From Bacteroidota bacterium (GTDB lineage: Bacteria; Bacteroidota; Bacteroidia; B-17B0; Aurantibacillaceae), in contig JAAFIQ010000029.1 in assembly GCA_013298715.1 (NCBI GenBank), positions 1 to 36,654 of the forward strand: a stretch of DNA of 36,654 nt. The letters are read 5' to 3'. Shown piece after piece: positions 15,876 through 24,701 of this stretch. The notes under the pieces are model-generated. The model did no database searches and had not been told where the DNA came from. It saw only the letters and a list, made by a program, of their open reading frames with translations. Each line of letters starts with the position of its first letter. Position 1 is the first letter of the stretch. The position numbers were made by a program, and so were the translations under genes.

Positions 15876-17075
15876 ATGCCTAGTATTTCACATAAAGCCG
15901 GCGCAATGCCCGCATCTCCTATACGCAAACTGGTACCTTTTGCTGAAGCTGCAAAAAAACGTGGTACAAAAATTTACCACCTAAACATTGGGCAGCCTGA
16001 TATTGAAACACCAGCTTCTTTTATTAATGCAGTTAAAAATGCCGATATAAAAGTGTTGGAATATAGCCACAGTGCTGGTAACGAGAGTTATCGAAAAAAA
16101 TTATGCAATTATTATAAAGAGTATAATATAAACATTGATCAAAATGAAGTAATAATTACATGTGGTGGGAGCGAGGCTATTGAGATTGCAATGATGACTT
16201 GCTTTAACGCAGGTGATGAAATTATTATTCCTGAACCCTTTTATGCAAACTATAACGGTTTTAGCATGGCGGCAAACGTAAAAGTAGTTCCAATTAGAAG
16301 TTATATTGAAACAGGTTTTGCATTACCACCAATTGCCGATTTTGAAAAAATGATTACTCCTAAAACCAAAGGGATAATGATTTGCAATCCGGGTAATCCA
16401 ACAGGATATTTATATTCTAAAGAAGAATTATTAGCGTTAAGAGACTTGGTGAAAAAACACGATTTATTCTTATTGAGTGATGAGGTTTACAGAGAGTTTT
16501 GTTACGATGGAAAAGAATACGTTAGTGTAATGCACCTAGAGGGTATTGAACAAAATGTAGTTTTATTAGATTCCATTAGCAAACGCTATAGTGCATGTGG
16601 TGCACGCATTGGCGCTATGATAAGCAAAAATAAAGAGGTGATGACAGCCGCACTAAAATTTGCACAAGCGCGTTTAAGTCCGCCTAGTTATGGACAAATA
16701 GGGGCTGAGGCAGCTTTAGATACACCTAAAAGTTATTTTGATGAAGTAAAAACCGAATATATTGCCCGCCGAAATTTTGTAATTGAAGAGTTGAATAAAA
16801 TAGACGGTGTGTACTGCCCTAAGCCAAGTGGAGCATTTTATTGCATCGCTAAATTACCAATTGATAATGCAGATAAATTTTGTCAATGGTTGTTAGAAGA
16901 TTTTAATTTTAATAATCAAACAGTAATGCTAGCACCAGCAACAGGCTTTTATTCTTCACCCGGGGCTGGTATTGATGAGGTAAGAATTGCTTATATTTTA
17001 AATCTATCCGATTTAAAAAATGCAATGGAATGCTTATGTGAAGCATTAAAAGTTTATCCAGGAAAAACCAATTAA
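15876..17075 (+). CDS. PLP-dependent class I/II aminotransferase
   Basis: A 399-residue fold-type I aminotransferase of the aspartate/aromatic family. The PLP lysine is K236 in SISKRYSACGARIG. N174 in NPGNPTG, D202 and Y205 in LSDEVYREF bind the cofactor, and the C-terminal VRIAYIL supplies the substrate carboxylate-binding Arg. The N-terminal SPIRKLVPFAEAAKKRG and LNIGQPDI are typical of the broad-specificity AspB-like group of Bacteroidota. The amino acid used cannot be fixed from sequence. The next gene starts one base after its stop, so they form an operon. Asp codons are mostly GAT again, so the transferred block ends before this gene. Confidence 0.93.
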   Translation: MPSISHKAGAMPASPIRKLVPFAEAAKKRGTKIYHLNIGQPDIETPASFINAVKNADIKVLEYSHSAGNESYRKKLCNYYKEYNINIDQNEVIITCGGSEAIEIAMMTCFNAGDEIIIPEPFYANYNGFSMAANVKVVPIRSYIETGFALPPIADFEKMITPKTKGIMICNPGNPTGYLYSKEELLALRDLVKKHDLFLLSDEVYREFCYDGKEYVSVMHLEGIEQNVVLLDSISKRYSACGARIGAMISKNKEVMTAALKFAQARLSPPSYGQIGAEAALDTPKSYFDEVKTEYIARRNFVIEELNKIDGVYCPKPSGAFYCIAKLPIDNADKFCQWLLEDFNFNNQTVMLAPATGFYSSPGAGIDEVRIAYILNLSDLKNAMECLCEALKVYPGKTN

Positions 17076-17076
17076 A

Positions 17077-17736
17077 ATGAGATTTATTTTAATAGCATTC
17101 ATTTCTCTTTCTATTTTCTCTTGTGGTGAAGAACAAAATAAAGATGCAAAGCAAAACGAGCCTGTAAAAATTGATAACGATTCGGTTTCAAAAGTCGTTG
17201 AAACTAAAAATGAAAAAGATTCTGCTTTAGCAACTACAAAAACGTACCAAGAGTTTAGCGATAAGCCTGGAAACATTGGTGTGTTTGATGTTCCTGAAAT
17301 GCTCACGCTTTGCAAGATGGATTCATCGTCTTTTAGAGATGTAAATTTTGTAATGGCTAAAAATTTTAGCTTATTGCAAGCCGAGGCAAAAACGTTAAAA
17401 GCAAAAATTTCTGGATCAGCTGGGTATATTGCTTATAATAACGATACAAGCAATTTTATTTTTGAATGTGTTATTCCAATTGCAGAAATTCCAAAAACAC
17501 AACCAAAAAAATGTAAAGTGGTAATTTTAGAAGCAAGCAATATGGTGATTTATAATTACTACGGTAATTATAATTTACTTTACCGTGCTTACGCAAATAT
17601 TAGAAGTTACATAGATAATAGTAAGCTTACACAAAGTGGCCCAATGCGTGAGTTTTACATCACCGATGCCGGAACCGAACCTAATCCAGAAAAGTGGTTA
17701 ACCAGAATCATGGTTCCTGTTTCAAAGAAAAAGTAA
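17077..17736 (+). CDS. Uncharacterised lipoprotein
   Basis: The 219-residue protein has a lipoprotein signal (MRFILIAFISLSIFSCGEEQ, lipidated Cys16) and a Lys/Asp/Glu-rich linker (about 17-65), then a globular part of about 150 residues (DVPEMLTLCKMDSSSFRDV ... KKCKVVILEASNMVIYNYYG ... REFYITDAGTEPNPEKWLTR). The final DAGTEPNPEKWLTRIMVPV resembles the tail of GyrI-like effector-binding domains, and a similar tail (EEYVTDPMVEKDTAKWLTNI) occurs in the protein at 18627-19634. That suggests a lipid-anchored small-molecule-binding domain. Inference from a short similarity only. One base after the aminotransferase stop; same operon. Confidence 0.7.
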   Translation: MRFILIAFISLSIFSCGEEQNKDAKQNEPVKIDNDSVSKVVETKNEKDSALATTKTYQEFSDKPGNIGVFDVPEMLTLCKMDSSSFRDVNFVMAKNFSLLQAEAKTLKAKISGSAGYIAYNNDTSNFIFECVIPIAEIPKTQPKKCKVVILEASNMVIYNYYGNYNLLYRAYANIRSYIDNSKLTQSGPMREFYITDAGTEPNPEKWLTRIMVPVSKKK

Positions 17737-17791
17737 AATTCATAATACTTAACATTAATCTTCAAATAAATTAGTGCAACTTTAAATTGCA

Positions 17792-18529
17792 ATGAAAAAT
17801 TATTTACAAAAAAAATTATGGGCAATTTCAAAATGGCCTCTGTTTTTTTTATGTATCATTTACTTAATTTTTTTTATTGAAAATCAGTATCAATTAAATT
17901 TTTCTAAATATGGTGTTTTACCGCGCACTTCAAATGGATTAATAGGAATACTTACCTCGGTTTTTATTCATGGCGATTCAAACCACATTTTAGGAAACTC
18001 ATTGCCTCTATTAGTTTTAGGAATGCTTACATTTTTTTTCTATAAAAAAATTGCAAAGCAAAGTTTATTTTGGATTTGGATTATTAGTGGTATTTGGCTT
18101 TGGATTGGCGGTAGAAACGATGTGCAGCACGCAACCTATCATATTGGAGCAAGTACCTTAATTTATGGTATGGCAAGTTTTTTATTTTTCAGTGGCTTGT
18201 TTCGCAGGCATTTGCGTTTAATGGTGGTATCGGCTTTGGTAGTTTTTTTATATGGGAGTATAACTTGGGGCATGTTTCCAATAGATAAAAGTATGAGTTG
18301 GGAAGGTCATTTATTTGGTGCATTAGCAGGCATTTTGGTTGCTTTTAGTTATAGAAAAGAAGGCCCTAAAAAGACAGTGTATTATTGGCCAGAGGAAGAA
18401 GAAGAAAACGAAACAGAAGAAACTGCTTATTGGAAAACTCCAAAGCAATTGATAAATGATGAAAGTAAAACTATAAATGTAAATTATATTTACAAACCAA
18501 CTTCTGAGAAGGATAGTGAAAAATTATAG
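17792..18529 (+). CDS. Rhomboid family intramembrane serine protease
   Basis: Rhomboids cleave membrane proteins inside the bilayer with a Ser-His dyad. The 245-residue protein has about six membrane segments. Candidate catalytic residues are S121 (YHIGASTLIYG) and H173 (SWEGHLFGALAG); HGDSNHILGN (60-69) supplies the oxyanion-region His and Asn of loop/TM2. The classical GxSG is GxST here (GAST, 119-122), a small variation that keeps the Ser. After the last helix there is an acidic cytoplasmic tail (WPEEEEENETEET). It follows the lipoprotein gene by 55 bp; the substrate is unknown. Confidence 0.88.
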   Translation: MKNYLQKKLWAISKWPLFFLCIIYLIFFIENQYQLNFSKYGVLPRTSNGLIGILTSVFIHGDSNHILGNSLPLLVLGMLTFFFYKKIAKQSLFWIWIISGIWLWIGGRNDVQHATYHIGASTLIYGMASFLFFSGLFRRHLRLMVVSALVVFLYGSITWGMFPIDKSMSWEGHLFGALAGILVAFSYRKEGPKKTVYYWPEEEEENETEETAYWKTPKQLINDESKTINVNYIYKPTSEKDSEKL

Positions 18530-18626
18530 CTTAGAAAACTTAAATTATTATTCTTAAAGGCAATGTAAGTAGTTCGGTGAGTTATAAATAATCGTATTTT
18601 TATTGCAAAATTCTAAAATTAAAATC

Positions 18627-19634
18627 ATGAAAAAATTCCTTTATGTTATTATTGGTCTTGTGGTAATTTATTTTATTCTTGCCTTTATTGGCCCTAAGCA
18701 TATTGATTTATCAAGACAAATTGAAATAAATAAAGACAAAGAATTTATTTTAGAAAAGTTAGGTGATTTACAATTCTTTCAAGCAGAGTGGAGTCCTTGG
18801 ACAAAATACGATCCTAAAATGAACAAAGAAATAATAGGAACACCAGGCTCTGTAGGCCATCAATTAAGTTGGAAATCGGAGGCAAAAGAAATTCACCAAG
18901 GAACACTTACAATGGTAGCTTATCCTCAAGATTCCATCATTCAAAGCTTTGCAATGGAAGGAATGGGAGATGCTTCAAAAACGTATTACGCTGTAAATTC
19001 TTCGAAAGAAAACAGCACTACCTTAACTTGGGGAATGAGTTTTGATGTAGGCTTTTTTCAACGCCCAATCATGTTGTTTATGAATTTTGATAAAATGATT
19101 GGTCCTGATTATGAAGAAGGATTAAAGAACTTTAAAAATAAAGTAGAGACAATGCCAACTGCACAAACTGCTGTTGAATACAAAGTAGAGGAATTAAATT
19201 GGGAGGAAACAAGTTATGTAGGTAAAAAGGTTACATTAAAATTTTCTGAAATTGCAGCTCATTACGCAAAGGAATTTCCTGCGCTTTATGTTGCAATTGA
19301 AAAGGCTAAGATTGCACCTCAATCTCCTCCAAGCTCTATCGTAACTATTTACGATGAAGCAAATCAAAAAATGGAAATGGCAGCCAGCTTTAAGGTAGCC
19401 AATGGCACAAAGTTACCAGGTTACGAAACATTTAATTTTGCTGCAACAAAAGTTTTAAAAGTTGTATATTATGGTGCTTACGAAAGAACGCAACCTGCAC
19501 ACATGGCTATTGATGCCTACATGAAAGAAAAAAAACTAACCAACGGTGCTGTGTTTGAAGAGTATGTAACCGACCCAATGGTTGAAAAAGATACAGCTAA
19601 ATGGCTAACCAATATTTATTATATGGTGAAATAA
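18627..19634 (+). CDS. SRPBCC (polyketide cyclase-like) plus GyrI-like effector-binding protein
   Basis: I use the ATG at 18627, which gives an N-terminal membrane anchor (MKKFLYVIIGLVVIYFILAF); a TTG at 18603 is also in frame. Residues about 30-175 form a SRPBCC hydrophobic-cavity domain (IEINKDKEFILEKLGDLQFF ... WSPWTKYDP ... GSVGHQLSW ... WGMSFDVGFFQRP). Residues about 180-335 match the GyrI-like small-molecule-binding domain (YVGKKVTLKFSEIAAHYAK ... VYYGAYERTQPAHMAIDAYM ... EEYVTDPMVEKDTAKWLTNI). This two-domain design is common in Bacteroidota. The ligand is unknown. Confidence 0.82.
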   Translation: MKKFLYVIIGLVVIYFILAFIGPKHIDLSRQIEINKDKEFILEKLGDLQFFQAEWSPWTKYDPKMNKEIIGTPGSVGHQLSWKSEAKEIHQGTLTMVAYPQDSIIQSFAMEGMGDASKTYYAVNSSKENSTTLTWGMSFDVGFFQRPIMLFMNFDKMIGPDYEEGLKNFKNKVETMPTAQTAVEYKVEELNWEETSYVGKKVTLKFSEIAAHYAKEFPALYVAIEKAKIAPQSPPSSIVTIYDEANQKMEMAASFKVANGTKLPGYETFNFAATKVLKVVYYGAYERTQPAHMAIDAYMKEKKLTNGAVFEEYVTDPMVEKDTAKWLTNIYYMVK

Positions 19635-19743
19635 TTAAAGTTATAAAACTTTAGAAATTAGTTTACCTTTTGCAAAGTTGATAAGCTATTCTGTAATGTG
19701 ATTTTTTAGAATACGATTTCCAGTAAAATCTTATTTCATTTCT

Positions 19744-19751
19744 TATATTTG
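19744..19751 (+). promoter_or_regulatory. Probable -7 box of the helicase-nuclease gene
   Basis: TATATTTG is an exact TAnnTTTG match. Transcription would start near 19757, only about 5-10 nt before the first possible codons (ATT 19762, ATC 19768), so the mRNA would be near-leaderless with a non-AUG start. Confidence 0.5.
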
Positions 19752-19761
19752 ATATAAATAA

Positions 19762-22700
19762 ATTAGTATCAATTTTGTAGTTTATAAATCAAGTGCGGGC
19801 AGTGGCAAAACTTTTACTTTGGTAAAAGAGTTTTTAAAATTATCCTTAATTGATGAAAAACAACTCAATTACAATTTTAAGCGCATTTTAGCAATTACTT
19901 TTACTAACAAAGCCGCTGCTGAAATGAAATTGCGTGTAATAAATTCGTTAAACGATATTTGTTACGCAGAAACTTTTCCAGCAATTGGCATCACGTTGGT
20001 TCAAGAACTTAATCTTTCTGAATCAGAAATAAAAAAGCGCGCTAAAGTAGTATTAGAAAGTATTTTGCATAATTACTCCGATTTATCTATCAGCACCATT
20101 GATAGCTTTACGCACAAACTTGTAAAAACATTTGCCTTTGATTTAAAGTTGCCAGTAAATTTTGAAGTAGAATTAAATGTTGAAGGTTTTTATAAATTGG
20201 TGGTTAGTCAACTGATAAATTCAATAGGCGAAGATGCTTACGTAAGCAATTTATTAAAAGAGTTTGCGCTTTCTAAAGCCAATAGCAACAATAGCTGGGA
20301 CCCTGAAGAAAGTATTTTAGATTTCGCATTAATGTTGGTGAAAGAAAATTCAGAAAACTACATTAAGCAATTACGCATTTTAGATGCAGATGAATTAGAA
20401 ACAACTCGAAAAGAAATAGTAAACACCACAAAGAGTTTTAATGAAACAGTTGTAAACCATGCTAATAAGGCCTTACAGATAATTAAAAAATACAATGTTG
20501 ATGAAAATGATTTGTTAGGAAAATCAAGGAGTATTGTTGGATTTTTTAGAGCCGTAGCGAGCAAAAAATTTGAGCTCGATGATTTTGAGAATGCAAAATT
20601 TATTTCAGCTGTTACAGAAAAAACAATTTTAGGAAAAAGTAAAACACCTCCAAGTATCGAATTGCAGGAAGCTTCAAACCAAATAGTTGAAGTTGCAATT
20701 CAACTGCACAACTATTTTATTGATAACGAAAAAATAATGCGCTTGTGTGAATTGTTAAGTCCGCATATTTATCCGTTGTTGTTGCTAAAAAAAATCGAAG
20801 ATATTTCTACCACTAAAAAAAACGAAGAACAACTCGTTTTTTTGAGCGAGTTTAATAAAACCATTTTTGAGTTAATTAATAATGAACCAACACCCTTTAT
20901 TTATGAAAGAATAGGGGAGAAGTACCGCCATTTTTTGTTAGATGAATTTCAAGACACAAGTACCTTGCAATTTCAAAACATAATCCCGTTGTTGGATAAT
21001 TCTTTAAGTAATGGTTGGTATAATTTAATTGTAGGAGACGGGAAACAAAGCATTTACAGGTGGCGCAACGCCAATGTTAAGCAATTTGGTAGCTTACCAA
21101 AACTCTTAAATCAAAATGCGTTATCTGCTGAAAGAGAAAATACATTAACCAGAAATTATTCAGAAAAGTACTTGGATACAAATTACCGTAGCACAAAAAC
21201 AGTTATAGAATTTAATAATTCAATGTTTGATTATTTAAGTGAACAGGTTTTGATTGATGAGTATAAAGCTATTTATTACAAACACGCACAAAAGAGTATT
21301 AATCAAAGCGAAGGGTTTGTAACACTTAATGACGGATTAATTGATAAAGAATTAGTAGATGAAACAACGCTTCAATTAATTCTATCTTATGTTGAGAATG
21401 CTTTAGAAAAAGGATTTACTTACCGAGAAATTTGCGTTATTACCAGGAGTAACAAACACCTAGCCCGGATAGCTGAATTTTTAAATACAAAACAAATTCC
21501 TGTAATTGCATCAGAGTCTTTATTGATTGCAAATTGTATAGAGGTTAATACAATAATTAATTTTCTAAAGGCTAGTATAAATAGTAAAGATGTGATTTCT
21601 TATACAGCTATCGTAAATTATTTATATCAATCGAAACAAATAGGTGAAGTTGTTTTTTATGAAATTCTAAATAAACTTTCAAAATTTACATCTGTTTTTG
21701 AATTGCTAATAGAGCTTGGCTTTACTATAAGTAAAGAAAATTTTGTTTTAGATAACATGATGGATAATTGTATTACGATTACTTATGTTTTGGGCTTAAC
21801 AAAAACAAATGGATTAGCTGTAAGATTTTTTTTAGATGAGGTAGCAGAATATTTAGTAAACAAATCATCTAACGTAATTGCTTTTTTGGAGTGGTGGGAA
21901 GTAAGAAAGCAAAAGGCAAGCTTGCTTCTGCCTGAAACAACTGATGCTATTAGGATTATGACTATTCATAATAGTAAAGGTTTAGAATTTCCAGTAGTAA
22001 TTGTGCCTTATGTTAACTGGCAACTGTATAAAGAGGATTTAACATTTATCGATATTAAACAAAGTAAAATTACTTTACCCGTTGCTCTCGTTAAAACAAA
22101 TCAAAAATTAAATAGTTCAGAGTATGCAACTGTATACTCTGATGAACAACAAGCTCAAGCATTGGATAATTTGAATTTGCTATACGTTGCATTTACAAGA
22201 GCAGTAAATAATTTACACATTATTTCATTGCAAAGTTCTGGCAATAAACACAAAACTGTAGGTAATTGGATAAGTAATTTTGCGAATGAAAAGTTACAAA
22301 CCAAACACCCAAACTATTTTGAAGTAGGAATTAATATAGCTGCAAAAACAAAACACAGTAGCAGTTCGACCAATGATTATTTATTGAACGAATTAGAGTA
22401 TGAGAGTACAACCGGTGTAATTAAAATCAAAAAATCGTTTGAGGCATTTAATTCAACAGGTGAAATTGCCAGACAACAAGGAATTACTTTACACACTTTA
22501 TTTTCAAAAATTATAAAGCAAGATGATGTTGAAAAGGCTCTTGAATACTCTTTTTTAGAAGGATTAATCAAAAAAGAAGAGATAGAATTTTACAGAAATA
22601 AAATTCATAACTTAATTAATCTACCGGAGCTAATAAATTATTTTACAACCGATAGTGTTAAAATTGAAACAGAAATAATGTGTGCAAATGGAGAATTTTT

Positions 22701-22887
22701 AAGACCAGACAGGATTATTTTTGCCGAAAATAAAGTTACAATCCTAGATTATAAAACTGGTAAACAACATTCTAAAAAGTACCAGCAACAACTTTATAAA
22801 TACAAAAATGCACTTTTACAAATGAACTATAAAAATATTGAGCTGGTGTTGGTTTATGTAGATGAACTTGTTATTGAAAAGTTTTAG
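19762..22887 (+). CDS. UvrD/RecB-like (AddA-type) helicase-nuclease
   Basis: A superfamily 1A helicase with a C-terminal RecB-type nuclease, as in double-strand-break processing enzymes. Walker A (VVYKSSAGSGKTFTLVKEF) is encoded from 19777. Motif Ia is AITFTNKAAAEMK, motif II LLDEFQDTS (20938-20964), motif III VGDGKQSIYRWR (21031-21066), and motif VI LLYVAFTRA (ending near 22203). The nuclease residues are RPDRI (D at 22708), then DYKTG (D at 22747, K at 22753) and QQLYKY. The first TTG in frame (19819) would cut off Walker A, and no ATG exists between the stop at 19759 and Walker A; the start must be ATT 19762 or ATC 19768. No AddB-like gene is nearby in the window. Confidence 0.92.
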   Translation: MSINFVVYKSSAGSGKTFTLVKEFLKLSLIDEKQLNYNFKRILAITFTNKAAAEMKLRVINSLNDICYAETFPAIGITLVQELNLSESEIKKRAKVVLESILHNYSDLSISTIDSFTHKLVKTFAFDLKLPVNFEVELNVEGFYKLVVSQLINSIGEDAYVSNLLKEFALSKANSNNSWDPEESILDFALMLVKENSENYIKQLRILDADELETTRKEIVNTTKSFNETVVNHANKALQIIKKYNVDENDLLGKSRSIVGFFRAVASKKFELDDFENAKFISAVTEKTILGKSKTPPSIELQEASNQIVEVAIQLHNYFIDNEKIMRLCELLSPHIYPLLLLKKIEDISTTKKNEEQLVFLSEFNKTIFELINNEPTPFIYERIGEKYRHFLLDEFQDTSTLQFQNIIPLLDNSLSNGWYNLIVGDGKQSIYRWRNANVKQFGSLPKLLNQNALSAERENTLTRNYSEKYLDTNYRSTKTVIEFNNSMFDYLSEQVLIDEYKAIYYKHAQKSINQSEGFVTLNDGLIDKELVDETTLQLILSYVENALEKGFTYREICVITRSNKHLARIAEFLNTKQIPVIASESLLIANCIEVNTIINFLKASINSKDVISYTAIVNYLYQSKQIGEVVFYEILNKLSKFTSVFELLIELGFTISKENFVLDNMMDNCITITYVLGLTKTNGLAVRFFLDEVAEYLVNKSSNVIAFLEWWEVRKQKASLLLPETTDAIRIMTIHNSKGLEFPVVIVPYVNWQLYKEDLTFIDIKQSKITLPVALVKTNQKLNSSEYATVYSDEQQAQALDNLNLLYVAFTRAVNNLHIISLQSSGNKHKTVGNWISNFANEKLQTKHPNYFEVGINIAAKTKHSSSSTNDYLLNELEYESTTGVIKIKKSFEAFNSTGEIARQQGITLHTLFSKIIKQDDVEKALEYSFLEGLIKKEEIEFYRNKIHNLINLPELINYFTTDSVKIETEIMCANGEFLRPDRIIFAENKVTILDYKTGKQHSKKYQQQLYKYKNALLQMNYKNIELVLVYVDELVIEKF

Positions 22888-22920
22888 TTCCAATACATGA
22901 TTTCTTGCGTTGAAAGAATT

Positions 22921-24033
22921 TTAGTTTTTAGAATTAGACTTTTTGTTTAGTAATACTATTAACCAACAAACAATAATTCCTGATAAAACACTTACTATCA
23001 ACAAAAAGTTAAAATATTTCTTTGTTGTTTTATTTGCCATAAGCAGCTCGTTTTCCAATTCAATCCTTACTAAATTATTATGAGCTTGTTTTGCAAATAG
23101 CGCATCATTATTTACTTTACTTTTTCTTTCTGAGATTGCATTAATGGAGTCGTTGAGGGTTTCGCTATAAGCATATAAATCAACTAGCGCTTCTTTTTTG
23201 TTAAGTAGTTTATAAATTTCTATTTTGTTGGATAAAATTTCCTTCTTTAACGAAAAATTTTCGGTTGTAGAAGCATAAAACACAGCTTTATCAATAGAAT
23301 TCTCAGCTTCTAAATATTTTTTTTGCTTAATAAATAAACTTGCTAATGCTATATAAGAGCTTGCCGTGGAATTATAATCGTTAAGTTTTAACTTAATTTT
23401 TAGCGCTGCCTCTAGAAAATGGTTCGCAGAATCAATTATATTGAGTTTTTCGTATGCCAAACCAATATTGCTTAAGCTTTTAGCCATTCCTAAACTATCA
23501 TTCAACTTTGTTTTTATTTCTAGAGATTTTCTGAAATAAATTATGGCTGAATTAAAATCTTTTTTTAATGTTAAGGCGTTACCTAATCTTTGAAACGCAC
23601 CCGACAACCCTTTTTGATCATTGACTTCCTTATACAAATCTAATGCCTTAAGCTGGAACTCAATTGACTTTGTACTATTTGCATTTCTAAAGTACAAATT
23701 ACCTAAATTACTATAGCACAGGGCAGACCTTTGTTTATCTTTAATATCGATTGCCGCTGTTAGACCTTTTTTTAAATATGTTTCTGCAATACTTAAGTTT
23801 GAAAGCATCTCGTTGCAATTTGCTATTTGTATGCAGGCATCAATTACACCTTTACTGTAATCCGAGTTCTCTGACAAACTCAGTGCTTCTAGGCTTTCAT
23901 CTAACCCTTCAATTGGTAAATTACTATATTTATTTTTGGCAGACTTTAATAGGGCGTGTATTCTTGCTGAGTCAGGTTGCGAAAACAAACCCGATACGAA
24001 AATTACTAGTAGTAAAATTAATTTATTTTTCAT
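22921..24033 (-). CDS. TPR-repeat protein with signal peptide and C-terminal membrane segment
   Basis: The 370-residue protein has a signal peptide (MKNKLILLLVIFVSGLFSQ), about six tetratricopeptide repeats (residues about 65-300; SNLGNLYFRNANSTKSIEFQ, QRLGNALTLKKDFNSAIIYF, SNIGLAYEKLNIIDSANHFL), a coiled-coil-like stretch, then one membrane helix (about 340-362) and a short basic tail. This is the sensor half of the TPR histidine kinases or TPR-LuxR regulators common in Bacteroidota, but it ends after the helix with no kinase or DNA-binding domain; only 33 bp separate its stop from the end of the helicase gene. It overlaps the ispF end by 4 bp, so it is the last gene of that operon. Confidence 0.8.
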   Translation of the reverse strand: MKNKLILLLVIFVSGLFSQPDSARIHALLKSAKNKYSNLPIEGLDESLEALSLSENSDYSKGVIDACIQIANCNEMLSNLSIAETYLKKGLTAAIDIKDKQRSALCYSNLGNLYFRNANSTKSIEFQLKALDLYKEVNDQKGLSGAFQRLGNALTLKKDFNSAIIYFRKSLEIKTKLNDSLGMAKSLSNIGLAYEKLNIIDSANHFLEAALKIKLKLNDYNSTASSYIALASLFIKQKKYLEAENSIDKAVFYASTTENFSLKKEILSNKIEIYKLLNKKEALVDLYAYSETLNDSINAISERKSKVNNDALFAKQAHNNLVRIELENELLMANKTTKKYFNFLLIVSVLSGIIVCWLIVLLNKKSNSKN

Positions 24034-24515
24034 TTATTTTTATAAATTAAAACAACCGCATAGGCATTTACACCTTCGCCACGCCCTACATAACCTAGTT
24101 TCTCATTGGTTGTGGCTTTAATAGAAATTTCGTCTTCACTAATTTCTAAAATTGGCGCAAGTACTTGTTGCATTTGTTTTATATGGGGATTAATTTTAGG
24201 TGCTTCTAAACTTAACGATGCGTCTATATTACCAATATAATAGTTTTTTTCTTTTAACAACTTCACTACTTCAGCCAAAAGACGCTTGCTGTCGGCACCT
24301 TTGTAATTTGGATCTGTGTTTGGAAAATGATAACCTATGTCTCTTAAATTGGCTGCACCTAGTAAGGCATCACAAATTGCATGGAGTAAAACATCTGCAT
24401 CGCTATGTCCAACGCATCCTTTATCAAATTCTAATTTAATACCACCTAACCATAATTCTCTTCCTTCACCCAACGGGTGAACATCATAACCAAATCCAAC
24501 TCTAATATTTACCAT
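24030..24515 (-). CDS. ispF: 2-C-methyl-D-erythritol 2,4-cyclodiphosphate synthase
   Basis: IspF makes the cyclic diphosphate in the MEP route to isoprenoids. The 161 residues cover the whole family. Metal ligands are D11 and H13 (GYDVHPLGEG) and H45 (GHSDADVLLHAI); the rest of the fold shows DIGYHFPNTDPNYKGADS, then IDASLSLEAPKINPH and IKATTNEKLGYVGRGEG. It starts one base after the small lipoprotein stop and overlaps the TPR gene, so it lies inside a minus-strand operon with pgk upstream. Confidence 0.97.
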   Translation of the reverse strand: MVNIRVGFGYDVHPLGEGRELWLGGIKLEFDKGCVGHSDADVLLHAICDALLGAANLRDIGYHFPNTDPNYKGADSKRLLAEVVKLLKEKNYYIGNIDASLSLEAPKINPHIKQMQQVLAPILEISEDEISIKATTNEKLGYVGRGEGVNAYAVVLIYKNK

Positions 24516-24698
24516 TTATTTTATTTTACAAGTTGTAGTAGTGGAACTTAATTCTTGGCATTGTTTTTCTGCTTTACTTTTTGTTGCTTCAATTTCGCCA
24601 GCATTGTATGTGGTGCTGTTGTTCGTGCATTGGCAGGTATAATTTTTTTTGCAAGCAAAACCAAACAGTGCTAAGAAAATTATTATCAGTTTTTTCAT
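24516..24698 (-). CDS. Small Cys-rich lipoprotein
   Basis: A 60-residue product with a lipoprotein signal (MKKLIIIFLALFGFACKK, lipidated Cys16) and a short mature part with four more Cys (YTCQCTN, KQCQEL, TTCKIK). The paired Cys suggest disulfides or metal binding. It sits between pgk (3 bp) and ispF (0 bp) without gaps, so it is surely expressed with them. I do not recognise a defined family. Confidence 0.72.
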   Translation of the reverse strand: MKKLIIIFLALFGFACKKNYTCQCTNNSTTYNAGEIEATKSKAEKQCQELSSTTTTCKIK

Positions 24699-24701
24699 TT
24701 T

